DNA of 64,000 nt from Leptotrichia trevisanii DSM 22070 (GTDB lineage: Bacteria; Fusobacteriota; Fusobacteriia; Fusobacteriales; Leptotrichiaceae), in NCBI RefSeq assembly GCF_000482505.1, contig NZ_AXVL01000004.1:1-64000 (forward strand), written 5' to 3'. The notes under the pieces were generated by a model. The model had not been told where the DNA came from. It saw only the letters and a program-made list of their open reading frames with translations, and did no database searches. The stretch's first letter is position 1. Each line of letters starts with the position of its first letter. Of the stretch, positions 16,773-26,023 are shown piece by piece. A program made the position numbers and the translations under genes.

Positions 16773-18053
16773 ATGATTAAGACAATAAAGTATTCAAAAG
16801 ATGTTGATTTGGAAAAGGAGCTTGCTAGAAGCCAGTTTTCGTACGATGATGTAAATGAAACTGTGGAAAGTATTTTGAAAGATGTTAAAGCTAGAGGAGA
16901 TAAGGCTTTGATAGAATATACTGAAAAATTTGATGGTGTAAAACTGGAAAATTTGGAAGTTACACAGGAGGAAATTCAAAAAGCTTTTGACACAATTGAC
17001 AAGGAATTAATGGAAGTTATTCAATATTCGCACGACAACATCAAGAAATTTCACGAAAAACAAGTTAGGAATGATTTTTTAATAAGACAGGAAAATGGCG
17101 TAATTTTGGGACAAGTAGTTAATCCGATTGAAAAAGTTGGGCTTTACGTGCCAGGAGGAACAGCGGCTTATCCTTCGACTGTGCTTATGAATGCAGTTCC
17201 AGCTAAAATTGCTGGATGTGATGAAATTATAATGGTAACACCTCCAACTGCAGATGGAACAATTTTATCCTCTATTCTTGTTGCGGCAAAAATTTCTGGA
17301 GTTGACAGAATCTTTAAAGTGGGTGGAGCTCAGTCAATAGCTGCCCTTAGTTATGGTACGGAAACTATTCCAAAAGTATATAAAATTGGCGGACCAGGAA
17401 ATATTTACGTTGCAATGGCTAAAAAAATGGTTTATGGGGAAGTTTCGATTGACATGATAGCAGGACCAAGTGAAGTGCTTATAATTGCTGATGAAAGTGC
17501 AGATCCAGTTCATACAGCGGCAGATTTATTGTCACAAGCGGAACACGATAAACTGGCAGCCTGCATATTAGTTACGACTTCTGAAAAATTAGCAAATGAA
17601 GTTACTAAGGAATTGGAAAAGCAGTTAAAGGAATTGCCAAGAGAAGAAATTGCAAGGGCGTCGATTGAAACTCAAGGAAGAATAGTTATTGTAGACAATA
17701 TGGATGATGCTGTCTTTGTAAGCAATTATGTTGCACCAGAACATTTGGAATTGGCAGTAGACAATCCATTTGAATTATTGCCAAGAATAAAAAATGCAGG
17801 ATCAATATTTATGGGACACAACACGCCTGAACCAATTGGAGATTATCTAGCAGGCCCAAATCACACATTGCCAACAAGTGGTACTGCCAAATTCTCTTCT
17901 CCACTCTCAGTAGACGATTTCATTAAAAAATCTTCGTTTATTTACTATTCAAAACAAGGACTTGAAGAAGTTAAGGATAAAGTAATTAAATTTGCTGAAA
18001 ATGAAGGGCTTACAGCACATGCTCGTTCAGTTTCAAAAAGATTTGATAAATAA
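16773..18053 (+). CDS. hisD: Histidinol dehydrogenase
   Basis: A 426-residue zinc enzyme that oxidises histidinol to histidine in two NAD-dependent steps, the last reactions of the pathway. GLYVPGGTAAYPST, KVGGAQSIAALSYGTETI, GPGNIYVAMAKK and DMIAGPSEVLI are signature segments; QAEHD and SVDDFIKKSSF follow, and GPNHTLPTSG holds a metal-site histidine. Length is normal. It lies 129 bases after hisG. Confidence 0.98.
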   Translation: MIKTIKYSKDVDLEKELARSQFSYDDVNETVESILKDVKARGDKALIEYTEKFDGVKLENLEVTQEEIQKAFDTIDKELMEVIQYSHDNIKKFHEKQVRNDFLIRQENGVILGQVVNPIEKVGLYVPGGTAAYPSTVLMNAVPAKIAGCDEIIMVTPPTADGTILSSILVAAKISGVDRIFKVGGAQSIAALSYGTETIPKVYKIGGPGNIYVAMAKKMVYGEVSIDMIAGPSEVLIIADESADPVHTAADLLSQAEHDKLAACILVTTSEKLANEVTKELEKQLKELPREEIARASIETQGRIVIVDNMDDAVFVSNYVAPEHLELAVDNPFELLPRIKNAGSIFMGHNTPEPIGDYLAGPNHTLPTSGTAKFSSPLSVDDFIKKSSFIYYSKQGLEEVKDKVIKFAENEGLTAHARSVSKRFDK

Positions 18054-18252
18054 AAAATAGAATTTGTCTGAAAACAGATTTTTAATAATTTTTTGATAAG
18101 ATTGAAAATTATAAATTTCTAGTTTTCAGGCTTTTTCAAAATACTAAAATTTTTCATTTTTAAAATAAAAAGTATTTAATTTTTGAAAGTTTTTGTTTTA
18201 GAAAATAAAAAGTTTTCAAAATTTTGGAGTTTTTTGATTTGAGAATAAAAAA

Positions 18253-18281
18253 TTGATTATTTTTCTTTTTTTTGGTATACT
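18253..18281 (+). promoter_or_regulatory. Promoter of the DUF4143 ATPase gene
   Basis: TTGATT and TATACT separated by 17 bases, about 18 bases before the start codon. The gene can therefore be transcribed independently of the his genes around it. Confidence 0.65.
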
Positions 18282-18298
18282 TTGTATGAGGTGATTTT

Positions 18299-19498
18299 AT
18301 GGTTAAAAGAACTGAATACTTGGAAAAATTGAAAAAAATAAAAGATATGCAGATAATAAAGGTTATCACAGGCGTTAGGCGGTGCGGAAAATCTACATTA
18401 CTATCTCAATTTAGAAATTTTTTAATAGAATCTGGTGTCTTGGAAGAACAGATAATTTCCATAAATTTTGAGGATTTAAAGTTTGAAGATTTAAAAGATT
18501 ATAAATTATTGTATCAATATATAAACGAAAGACTTGTACCTAATAAAAAAAATTATATATTTATTGATGAAATTCAGGAAGTTGAGAATTTTCAAAGGGC
18601 AGTGGACTCTTTGTTTATAAAGGATAACACAGATATTTATATAACAGGCTCCAATGCGATGATGTTATCTGGCGAATTGGCAACACTGCTTTCAGGCAGA
18701 TATATTGAAATATCCATATTGCCCTTATCTTTTTCTGAATATCTTAAATTGGATGAAATACAGGATATTAGACAGTCTTGGAATAAATATTTTGAAAATG
18801 GCGGATTTCCTTATGCGACACAAATAAATGATGATGACATAAGAAAAGACTATTTAATGGGAATATACAACACAGTTTTGCTAAAAGATATAGTTGCAAG
18901 AAATAAAGTACAGGACATTACTTTGCTTGAATCTGTAGTAAAATTTCTATTTGAAAACATTGGAAATATTGTTTCACCAAAAAAAATAGCTGATACACTT
19001 GTTTCTTATGGCAGAAAAACGACATCTTCTACCGTTGAAAATTATATAGAAGCCTTGAAATCGTCGTTTATATTGTACAAAGCTGGACGTTATGACATAA
19101 AAGGAAAACAGCATTTAAAATCGCTGGAGAAATATTACATAGTTGACATAGGATTGAGAAAACTGCTTATAAATAAAAAGCATAGTGATATTGGTCATAT
19201 TTTGGAAAATATAGTTTATTTGGAATTGATTAGGCGTGGATATACTGTGTATATTGGTAAAATTGGAGATCTGGAAATAGATTTTATAGCAGAACGAAAT
19301 AATGAAAGAGAATATTATCAAGTGTCAGCAACGATACTTGATGAAAATACATTCAAGAGAGAGATAACGCCATTAAAGAAAGTAAAGGATAATTTTCAGA
19401 AGTTTATAATTTCGATGGATGAAATAAATTTGAGCGAAGATGGAATAAATCATCTAAATATTTTAGATTTTCTGCAAAATACAGTACAAAACAAATAA
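18299..19498 (+). CDS. AAA ATPase of the DUF4143 family
   Basis: A 399-residue cytoplasmic protein. The N-terminal AAA_14-type ATPase has Walker A GVRRCGKSTLL (residues about 24-34) and Walker B IFIDEIQEV (about 87-95), then ITGSNAMML. The C-terminal DUF4143 domain has a nuclease-like segment (LENIVYLELIRRGY, YIGKIGDLEIDFIAE, then YYQVS), which fits a PD-(D/E)XK-like core. Biological role is not established. Inserted between hisD and hisC with its own promoter. A decayed paralogue lies at 22797-23650 on the other strand. Confidence 0.9.
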   Translation: MVKRTEYLEKLKKIKDMQIIKVITGVRRCGKSTLLSQFRNFLIESGVLEEQIISINFEDLKFEDLKDYKLLYQYINERLVPNKKNYIFIDEIQEVENFQRAVDSLFIKDNTDIYITGSNAMMLSGELATLLSGRYIEISILPLSFSEYLKLDEIQDIRQSWNKYFENGGFPYATQINDDDIRKDYLMGIYNTVLLKDIVARNKVQDITLLESVVKFLFENIGNIVSPKKIADTLVSYGRKTTSSTVENYIEALKSSFILYKAGRYDIKGKQHLKSLEKYYIVDIGLRKLLINKKHSDIGHILENIVYLELIRRGYTVYIGKIGDLEIDFIAERNNEREYYQVSATILDENTFKREITPLKKVKDNFQKFIISMDEINLSEDGINHLNILDFLQNTVQNK

Positions 19499-19537
19499 AT
19501 TAAAATAAAAAAATAATAACAAAATATTGGAGGATAA

Positions 19538-20260
19538 ATGAAAAAAATACTACTAGGATTATTTATTTTAGGAACATTGGGAATGGCACAAAGTAATTAT
19601 GAAGTTTATGTGAAAAGTGGAGTTAAAATTTCACAAAGTGAAGTTGATAGAAATAGTAAAGAAATTGAGAATCTTATAAATAAAGAAATTATTGAAAGAT
19701 ATAATACAGAAGGTAAAAAAGCTATATTTGAAAAAACAGCAGAACTTTATAATGAAACCGTAAATAACGAAATTAATGATTCTATAAATGAGATTCCCAA
19801 AAAACAAAGAAAAATTTTTAGAGAATTTTCAGAAAAAATAACTTCAATTATAGGTAGGAATTTGATAAATGAACTTAATAACACTGAAATTAGTGTAAAC
19901 GAAATTTTGTTTTCAGAAAAAAGTAACGCAAAGGTTAAAATATTAATTAAGTCTAAAAATCTGGATGATTTTGATACTAATGAGATTCTTGATGAAATTC
20001 AACAAAAAACTGGTATTTCAGATAAAGAATTTGAACATATAGAAAAGATTAACAAAGCAAAACTTGATAAATTTTATGAATATCTTGAAAGTAGAGTTAA
20101 AGAAGAAATGAAAAATACTGATTATAATGAAGAAACCTTGGAAATTGAAACAAAAAAAGTTAATGGGAAATGGAAATTAGAATTTGATTTTAATACTTTT
20201 ATAGATGAAACCATAAAATATATAGAAAATAGTTCTAATAACACAGATTTTAATGAATAA
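19538..20260 (+). CDS. Secreted protein of unknown function
   Basis: A 240-residue protein with a clear signal peptide (MKKILLGLFILGTLGMAQSN, cut near residue 18). The mature part is rich in Lys, Glu and Asn and looks helical, ending in an acidic, Asn-rich tail. The centre (KAKLDKFYEYLESRVKEEM, then KKVNGKWKLEFD) resembles small exported proteins whose last strand ends in NGKW, but I recognise no named family. It lies between the ATPase gene and hisC. TTGGAGG precedes the ATG. Confidence 0.75.
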   Translation: MKKILLGLFILGTLGMAQSNYEVYVKSGVKISQSEVDRNSKEIENLINKEIIERYNTEGKKAIFEKTAELYNETVNNEINDSINEIPKKQRKIFREFSEKITSIIGRNLINELNNTEISVNEILFSEKSNAKVKILIKSKNLDDFDTNEILDEIQQKTGISDKEFEHIEKINKAKLDKFYEYLESRVKEEMKNTDYNEETLEIETKKVNGKWKLEFDFNTFIDETIKYIENSSNNTDFNE

Positions 20261-20293
20261 CAACAAATAAAAAAATAAAAGAGGTAATTTTAA

Positions 20294-21373
20294 ATGAGTA
20301 AATTTTGGAATGATAAAATAAAGGAAATAGAGCCTTATACACCGGGAGAACAGCCGAAAGACAAAAAATATATTAAACTTAATACAAATGAAAATCCTTA
20401 TCCGCCATCATCAAAAGTTATAGAAAAAATAAAATCTATGAATTTGGAAGATTTGAAATTGTATCCAGATCCAGATGTAACGGAGCTTGGAAAAGTTATT
20501 GCTGAATATTTTTCTAATAAAATAAACGATAAAGTTACACATAAGCAGGTGTTTATTGGAAATGGATCGGATGAAGTTCTGGCATTTATTTTTATGACAT
20601 TTTTTAATACGGAAGATAAAGTGTATTATCCAGATATTACATACAGTTTTTATCCAGTTTATGCCGATTTATTTAATGTAAAGGAAGTCAAAATTCCTTT
20701 AAATGATAGTTTTGAAATTGAAATTCAAAAATATTTTGGCTTGGATGGGCATATAATTATTACAAATCCGAATGCACCAACTTCGATTGCTTTGAAATTG
20801 GATGAAATTGAAGAAATAGTAAAAAATAATCCGAATCAGCTGGTTATCGTTGACGAGGCGTATGTTGACTTTGGGGCAGAAAGTGCTGTAAAATTAATAA
20901 ATAAATACGATAACGTTCTTGTAGTTCAGACGTTTTCAAAATCACGTTCTATGGCGGGAATACGGCTTGGATATGCACTTGGCTCTGAAAATATAATTGA
21001 AGGGCTGAACAGGCTAAAATTTTCATTTAACTCATACACGATTGACAGAATTTCAATTGAAGCTGGAATTGAGTCGTTTAATGATGATGAATATTTTGAA
21101 AAAACTAATGCTAAAATTATTCAGACTAGAGAAAAAACAGTTGAAAAATTGAAAAAATTAGGATTTAAAGTGTTAAATTCGAGTGCTAATTTTATTTTTA
21201 TTTCTCACAACAAAGTTTTCGCAGGTGATTTGTATAAACAGCTAAAAGAAAATGGAGTTTTAGTAAGATATTTTGCAAAAGATAGGATTGATAATTATTT
21301 GAGGGTTACGATTGGTACGGATGAGGAAATGGGGATTTTTATTGAGAAATTGGAAGATTTGTTGGAAAAATAA
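20294..21373 (+). CDS. hisC: Histidinol-phosphate aminotransferase
   Basis: A 359-residue PLP enzyme of aminotransferase fold type I that converts imidazole acetol-phosphate and glutamate to histidinol-phosphate. Motifs are KLNTNENPYPPS at the N-terminus, VFIGNGSDEVLAF, NPNAPTS, VDEAYVDFG, and the PLP lysine in TFSKSRSMAGIRLGYA. The C-terminus carries YLRVTIGT. Length is normal. GAGG precedes the ATG. Confidence 0.97.
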   Translation: MSKFWNDKIKEIEPYTPGEQPKDKKYIKLNTNENPYPPSSKVIEKIKSMNLEDLKLYPDPDVTELGKVIAEYFSNKINDKVTHKQVFIGNGSDEVLAFIFMTFFNTEDKVYYPDITYSFYPVYADLFNVKEVKIPLNDSFEIEIQKYFGLDGHIIITNPNAPTSIALKLDEIEEIVKNNPNQLVIVDEAYVDFGAESAVKLINKYDNVLVVQTFSKSRSMAGIRLGYALGSENIIEGLNRLKFSFNSYTIDRISIEAGIESFNDDEYFEKTNAKIIQTREKTVEKLKKLGFKVLNSSANFIFISHNKVFAGDLYKQLKENGVLVRYFAKDRIDNYLRVTIGTDEEMGIFIEKLEDLLEK

Positions 21374-21436
21374 TGTAAATTAAAAATAAAATGAATATGC
21401 AAGGGGGTAATTCCCCTTGTCAGAATACTGATTAGA

Positions 21437-21835
<399 letters not shown>

Positions 21836-21893
21836 TTAAATTATACCACGATTTTTAATATTTTAAAATAAATTTCTTGTTTTTTGCTCAATC

Positions 21894-21922
21894 TTGAAAA
21901 AGAGAAAAAAATAGATTATACT
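21894..21922 (+). promoter_or_regulatory. Promoter of hisB
   Basis: TTGAAA and TATACT separated by 17 bases, about 35 bases before the hisB start. hisB therefore does not depend on read-through past the opposing gene. Confidence 0.65.
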
Positions 21923-21957
21923 ATTTATAATTAAAGGTATAACGAAAGGATAAAGAT

Positions 21958-22548
21958 ATGAGAAAATCTAAAATTGAAAGAAATACATTTGAAACAAAAA
22001 TAAAAGTTGAATTAAATATTGATGGAACTGGGAAATATGAGAATAATACAGGGGTTGGATTTTTGGATCATATGCTTGACTTGTTTGCGAAGCATGGAAG
22101 ATTTGATTTAAAGGTTTATTGTGATGGGGATACGCAGGTGGATGATCATCATAGTACGGAGGATATTGGAATTGCATTGGGAAAATGTTTTTATGAGGCG
22201 TTAGGGGACTTGAAGGGTGTGAGAAGGTATGGGAACTTTCTTTTGCCGATGGATGAGGCTTTGACATTAGTTGCTGTTGATTTAAGTGGGAGATATTTTT
22301 TGAATTTTGATGTAAATATTCCGACTGAGAAAGTTGGGACTTTTGACACGGAATTGGTGGAAGAGTTTTTCATTGGCTTTACAAGGCATTTAAATGCTAC
22401 ATTACATATAAAAAATATGGCTGGGACAAATTCGCATCATATAATTGAGTCGATTTTTAAAGGAGTTGCTAGAGCCTTGGCGGAGGCTGTCAGTATTGAT
22501 GAAAAATACAGGGATGAGATTCCATCGACTAAAGGGGTTTTGGTTTAG
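21958..22548 (+). CDS. hisB: Imidazoleglycerol-phosphate dehydratase
   Basis: A 196-residue Mn-dependent dehydratase making imidazole acetol-phosphate. Repeated metal-binding segments are visible: GVGFLDHMLDLFAKHG, DDHHSTEDIGIALG, GTNSHHIIESIFK with its conserved His pairs. It is the monofunctional form without a phosphatase domain; a separate PHP-type histidinol phosphatase is encoded at 53909-54760. GAAAGGAT precedes the ATG. Confidence 0.98.
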   Translation: MRKSKIERNTFETKIKVELNIDGTGKYENNTGVGFLDHMLDLFAKHGRFDLKVYCDGDTQVDDHHSTEDIGIALGKCFYEALGDLKGVRRYGNFLLPMDEALTLVAVDLSGRYFLNFDVNIPTEKVGTFDTELVEEFFIGFTRHLNATLHIKNMAGTNSHHIIESIFKGVARALAEAVSIDEKYRDEIPSTKGVLV

Positions 22549-22727
22549 TGAAAATTAAGAAGATATTGTTTATAAGTATGTTTTCTTTGATGTGTTCAGT
22601 AAATTCGTTTACTAAACCATTATCTAATGAAAATGTAGCAAAAGAATTAAAAGAAACCACAATAAGTTTATTTATTGGAACTCCTTTTGAAAAAAATATC
22701 AAAAAAAAATTAGAAAAGCAGAAATAA
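22548..22727 (+). CDS. Short exported peptide coupled to hisB
   Basis: A 59-codon frame starting at GTG 22548, whose first base is the last base of the hisB stop (TAGTG). The start MKIKKILFISMFSLMCSVNS has the layout of a signal peptide; the remaining 40 residues are lysine-rich. No ribosome binding site at ideal distance is seen, so translation would depend on coupling to hisB. It may equally be non-functional. No family recognised. Confidence 0.4.
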   Translation: MKIKKILFISMFSLMCSVNSFTKPLSNENVAKELKETTISLFIGTPFEKNIKKKLEKQK

Positions 22728-22796
22728 AAATAAAAATTTAAAGGGGATAATATTAATTTATTTTCCCCCAACAAATTATTTAGTTTTTTAAAATTA

Positions 22797-23650
22797 TTAT
22801 TCCAATAGGAAGTCTATAATTTTTTTTCGCTTAATTCCATTTATGTTGAATTTAGTCAAATTGTCCATAGAAAGAACATATTTGGGATAATATCTTTAAT
22901 GTCTTTTAATGGGGCAAATTCTCTTTCAATAGTGTCGTCAGAAGCTAAAAGATAGGTAACTTGAATGTATAATTTTTCATTTTCTTTTTGTCCTATAAAA
23001 TCAATTTCTTTTGTTTTTAGCTTTCCGATATTTACATTGTACTTTCTTCTTAATAATTCTAAATAAATAATGTTTTCAAGATATCCAGCAATATCATCTG
23101 CTCTATATCCTGATTGAGAATGTTTTAATCCTAAATCAAGAAGATAAAATTTTTCTTGCGTTTCTAAAATGGATTTTCCTTTTATGTCGTATCTTTGAAC
23201 TTTTGAAATAATATAGGCATTTTCAAGTGCTTTTAGGTAATTGTAGACAGTTTCAGTGCTTAACTTTCTGCCTTGATTTTTTAAAAAATCTGAAATTTTT
23301 TTTGCAGAAAAAGTATTTCCGATGTTATCAAAAATAAATAAAATAACTCTTTCCAGCAATTCAATATCTCTTATATTATTTCTTGAAATAACATCTTTTA
23401 ATAAAACAGAATTATAAATATCAGTCAAATATTGATAAATCGAAGTTTTATCTTGACTAAAATTATGAATGGCAGGAAGTCCTCCAAATTTCAGATATTG
23501 TTCAAAATACTCCTCTGTATTGTAAATTTTCTGTGGATTTTGAATTTTAGAAAATTTTATAAATTCTTTAAAGGATAAAGGGAAAACTTTTATTACAGGT
23601 TTATCCATAAATTTTCTAATTTCTTTTAAATATTGTTCTCTTTTTATCAT
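22797..23650 (-). pseudogene. Decayed DUF4143 ATPase paralogue lacking its P-loop
   Basis: Start at the ATG 23650 (MIKREQYLKEIRKF) with GGCGGTGA upstream, matching the start of the intact paralogue at 18299. After PVIKV the protein jumps directly to FPLSFKEF, so about 130 residues containing Walker A and Walker B are missing by an in-frame deletion. The DUF4143 part is complete up to about 22870, where a one-base loss shifts the frame; the open frame stops at 22856, while the true tail (MDNLTKFN...IIDFLLE) continues in another frame to a stop at 22797. The protein cannot be an active ATPase. Confidence 0.85.
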
Positions 23651-23781
23651 TTTATCACCGCCTATATAAGAAATTATAGTAGTTGATGAAAAGTTTTTCA
23701 ACTTATAAAGGAAAAAACTCGAAAAATATCTTATTATTTCTTTTATAAAGGAAAAATAAAAAAAGAATAAAATATTAAATA

Positions 23782-23811
23782 TTTACATTTTTCAAAAAAT
23801 TATGCTATAAT
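23782..23811 (+). promoter_or_regulatory. Promoter of the ATP-grasp gene
   Basis: TTTACA and a perfect TATAAT with an 18-base spacer and TG one base before the -10 box. Confidence 0.65.
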
Positions 23812-23889
23812 AATATGAAATTACTAAAAAAATGAATTACAACAATAGTGATATTAAACCAATTTAACAGTAGAAGGAGATGAGATATT

Positions 23890-25095
23890 ATGAATTTTGT
23901 TTACATTTCACCACAATTTCCAAAAACTAACTGTGAATTTTGCGATAGATTAAAACAAAATGGGGTAAATGTATTAGGAATTGCAGATATAGAATATGAT
24001 CAATTGGATCAAAAATTAAAGGATTGCTTGACAGAATACTATAAAGTTTCTAGCCTTGAAAATTATGATGAAGTTTTAAAGGCGGTGGCTTTTTTTACAC
24101 ATAAATATGGAAAAATTGACTGGCTTGAGTCAAATAATGAATACTGGCTTGTGCAAGATGCAAGACTTCGTTCAGATTTTAATATTACAACTGGGATAAA
24201 GTCTGACAAAATTGCAAATATAAAAGAAAAATCGAAAATGAAAAAGGCATATAAAAAGGGAGAAATACCAGCTATGGATTTTTCATTAGTTACGACACTT
24301 GCAAAAGCAAAAAAATTTATTGATAAAGTTGGGTATCCAGTAGTTACTAAACCTGATAATGGAGTTGGAGCAAGCGATACTCATAAAATTAAGAATGAAA
24401 AAGAATTGAAGCAGTTTTTTGAAACTCGTAATGAAAATGTGAAATATATTATGGAAGAATATGTTGACGGTGAGTTGGTGTCTTATGATGCGATTATTGA
24501 TTCCAATGGAAATCCTATTTTTGAAACAGGGATAGTTGAGCCTGCTGTTATGGATATTGTAAATAAAGGGCTAGACGTGTTTTACTATGTAGAAAAGGAA
24601 ATGCCTGAAAAGTTACTGGATGCAGGAAGACGAGCTGTGAAAGGTTTTGGAGTAAAAAGCAGATTTATACATCTCGAATTTTTTAAATTAAATAAAAGTA
24701 AAAAAGGACTTGGTAAAAAAGGGGAATATGTGGGACTGGAAGCAAATATGCGTCCTGCGGGTGGATATACTCCTGATATGTATAATTATGCCAATAATAC
24801 TGATGTTTATCAAATCTGGGCTGATATGGTTGCCTTTGACAAAATCGAAAAGGCTAAATTAAATGAAGATATAGAAAAAAATTACTGTGTTTATGCCAGT
24901 CGTCGTGATAACAAAAATTATATTCATTCACATGATGAAATTAAGCAGAAATATGGAAATGCAATTGTGATGGACGAAAGAATGCCGGATATTTTTGCAG
25001 AAGCAATGGGAAACTATATGTACACAGCAAAATTTATCACAAAAGAGGAAATGGAAGAATTTATAGATTTCGTACATAAAAAAGTGGAAGAATAA
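23890..25095 (+). CDS. ATP-grasp carboxylate-amine ligase-like protein
   Basis: A 401-residue cytoplasmic enzyme. ATP-grasp proteins join a carboxylate to an amine or thiol through an acyl-phosphate. An N-terminal Rossmann-like domain (FVYISPQFPKTNCEFCDRL, NVLGIADIEYD) precedes the grasp domain, with the ATP lysine in YPVVTKPDNGVGASDT, the adenine-contact strand YIMEEYVDGE, and metal-binding residues in FIHLEFF and GLEANMRPAGG. The reaction is unknown. AGAAGGAGATGAG precedes the ATG. It is followed 27 bases later by an esterase, a pairing that suggests a ligase-hydrolase pathway. Confidence 0.88.
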   Translation: MNFVYISPQFPKTNCEFCDRLKQNGVNVLGIADIEYDQLDQKLKDCLTEYYKVSSLENYDEVLKAVAFFTHKYGKIDWLESNNEYWLVQDARLRSDFNITTGIKSDKIANIKEKSKMKKAYKKGEIPAMDFSLVTTLAKAKKFIDKVGYPVVTKPDNGVGASDTHKIKNEKELKQFFETRNENVKYIMEEYVDGELVSYDAIIDSNGNPIFETGIVEPAVMDIVNKGLDVFYYVEKEMPEKLLDAGRRAVKGFGVKSRFIHLEFFKLNKSKKGLGKKGEYVGLEANMRPAGGYTPDMYNYANNTDVYQIWADMVAFDKIEKAKLNEDIEKNYCVYASRRDNKNYIHSHDEIKQKYGNAIVMDERMPDIFAEAMGNYMYTAKFITKEEMEEFIDFVHKKVEE

Positions 25096-25122
25096 AAATA
25101 AATAAAATCACAAGGAGAAAGA

Positions 25123-25860
25123 ATGCAAATAGAATATAAAAAACAATATAGCCATCATCTTGGACGGGAAATGGAATATAAAAGATATGGACACGCTGGA
25201 AAGCCAGTTTTAGTATTTCCTTCACAAGACGGAGATTTTAACCAATATGAAGAGTTTGGAATGGTGGACGTGCTATCAGACTACATTGAGCAAGGAAAAC
25301 TGCAATTATTTTGTGTAGGAAGTATCGACAAGGAAAGCTGGTCTGATCTTCAGGGAAATCCAAGATACAGAATAGAAATGCAGGAAAAATGGTATAATTT
25401 TATCGCAAATGAATTTGTACCTATAATACAGGATATTTCTTGGAGAAGTGACATTATTGTTACAGGGTGCAGTATGGGAGGAGCACACGCAGGGATTTTG
25501 TTCTTCCGGAGGCCCGAACTATTTGAAACATTGATTTCACTAAGTGGAATGTTTGACGCTTCGATGTTCTTTGGAGATTACAAAGATGATTTGGTTTACA
25601 ATAATTCTGTTATTGATTTTTTGAGAAATATGCCGTGGAATCATCCTTATTTAGATATATACAGAAATAGAAACATTATTGTATGTATCGGACAAGGTGC
25701 ATGGGAAGAGGAATTGTTGCCAAGTAACAGGGAACTGGCTCATATACTTTATGAAAAAGAAGTTCCGGCATGGGTAGATTTTTGGGGTTACGATGTAGCT
25801 CATGACTGGGACTGGTGGAGATTGCAGATAAGATATTTTATGGAACATTTGGATATCTAA
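25123..25860 (+). CDS. Alpha/beta-hydrolase esterase
   Basis: A 245-residue cytoplasmic hydrolase of the esterase D / putative esterase family. The nucleophile elbow is GCSMGG with Ser117; candidate acid and base residues are in the C-terminal FWGYDVAHDWDWW. No signal peptide. The substrate is unknown. It is co-transcribed with the ATP-grasp ligase (27-base gap, CAAGGAG site) and ends in a strong terminator, so the two genes form one unit. Confidence 0.88.
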   Translation: MQIEYKKQYSHHLGREMEYKRYGHAGKPVLVFPSQDGDFNQYEEFGMVDVLSDYIEQGKLQLFCVGSIDKESWSDLQGNPRYRIEMQEKWYNFIANEFVPIIQDISWRSDIIVTGCSMGGAHAGILFFRRPELFETLISLSGMFDASMFFGDYKDDLVYNNSVIDFLRNMPWNHPYLDIYRNRNIIVCIGQGAWEEELLPSNRELAHILYEKEVPAWVDFWGYDVAHDWDWWRLQIRYFMEHLDI

Positions 25861-25901
25861 GTAATTTTATTTAAGTAATTTATTTAAATTTAATAACAAA
25901 T

Positions 25902-25965
25902 AAAAAGCACTGAAATTTATTAATGAAAATGAGTTTTTATTTTTCCGATAAGTTTCGTGCTTTTA
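25902..25965 (+). terminator. Terminator of the ATP-grasp/esterase operon
   Basis: AAAAAGCAC pairs with GTGCTTTT and the pairing extends inward (GAAA with TTTC), giving a long hairpin ended by T. Confidence 0.8.
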
Positions 25966-26023
25966 AATTTATATTAATACCAAATAAAATTAAAAATAAA
26001 GAAAGGAAGAGGTGTTTATTTAT

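Noticed and set aside
22529-22774. 81-codon minus-strand frame after hisB
   Set aside because: Phenylalanine- and serine-rich antisense of a lysine-rich plus-strand frame; no site, overlaps the hisB end.
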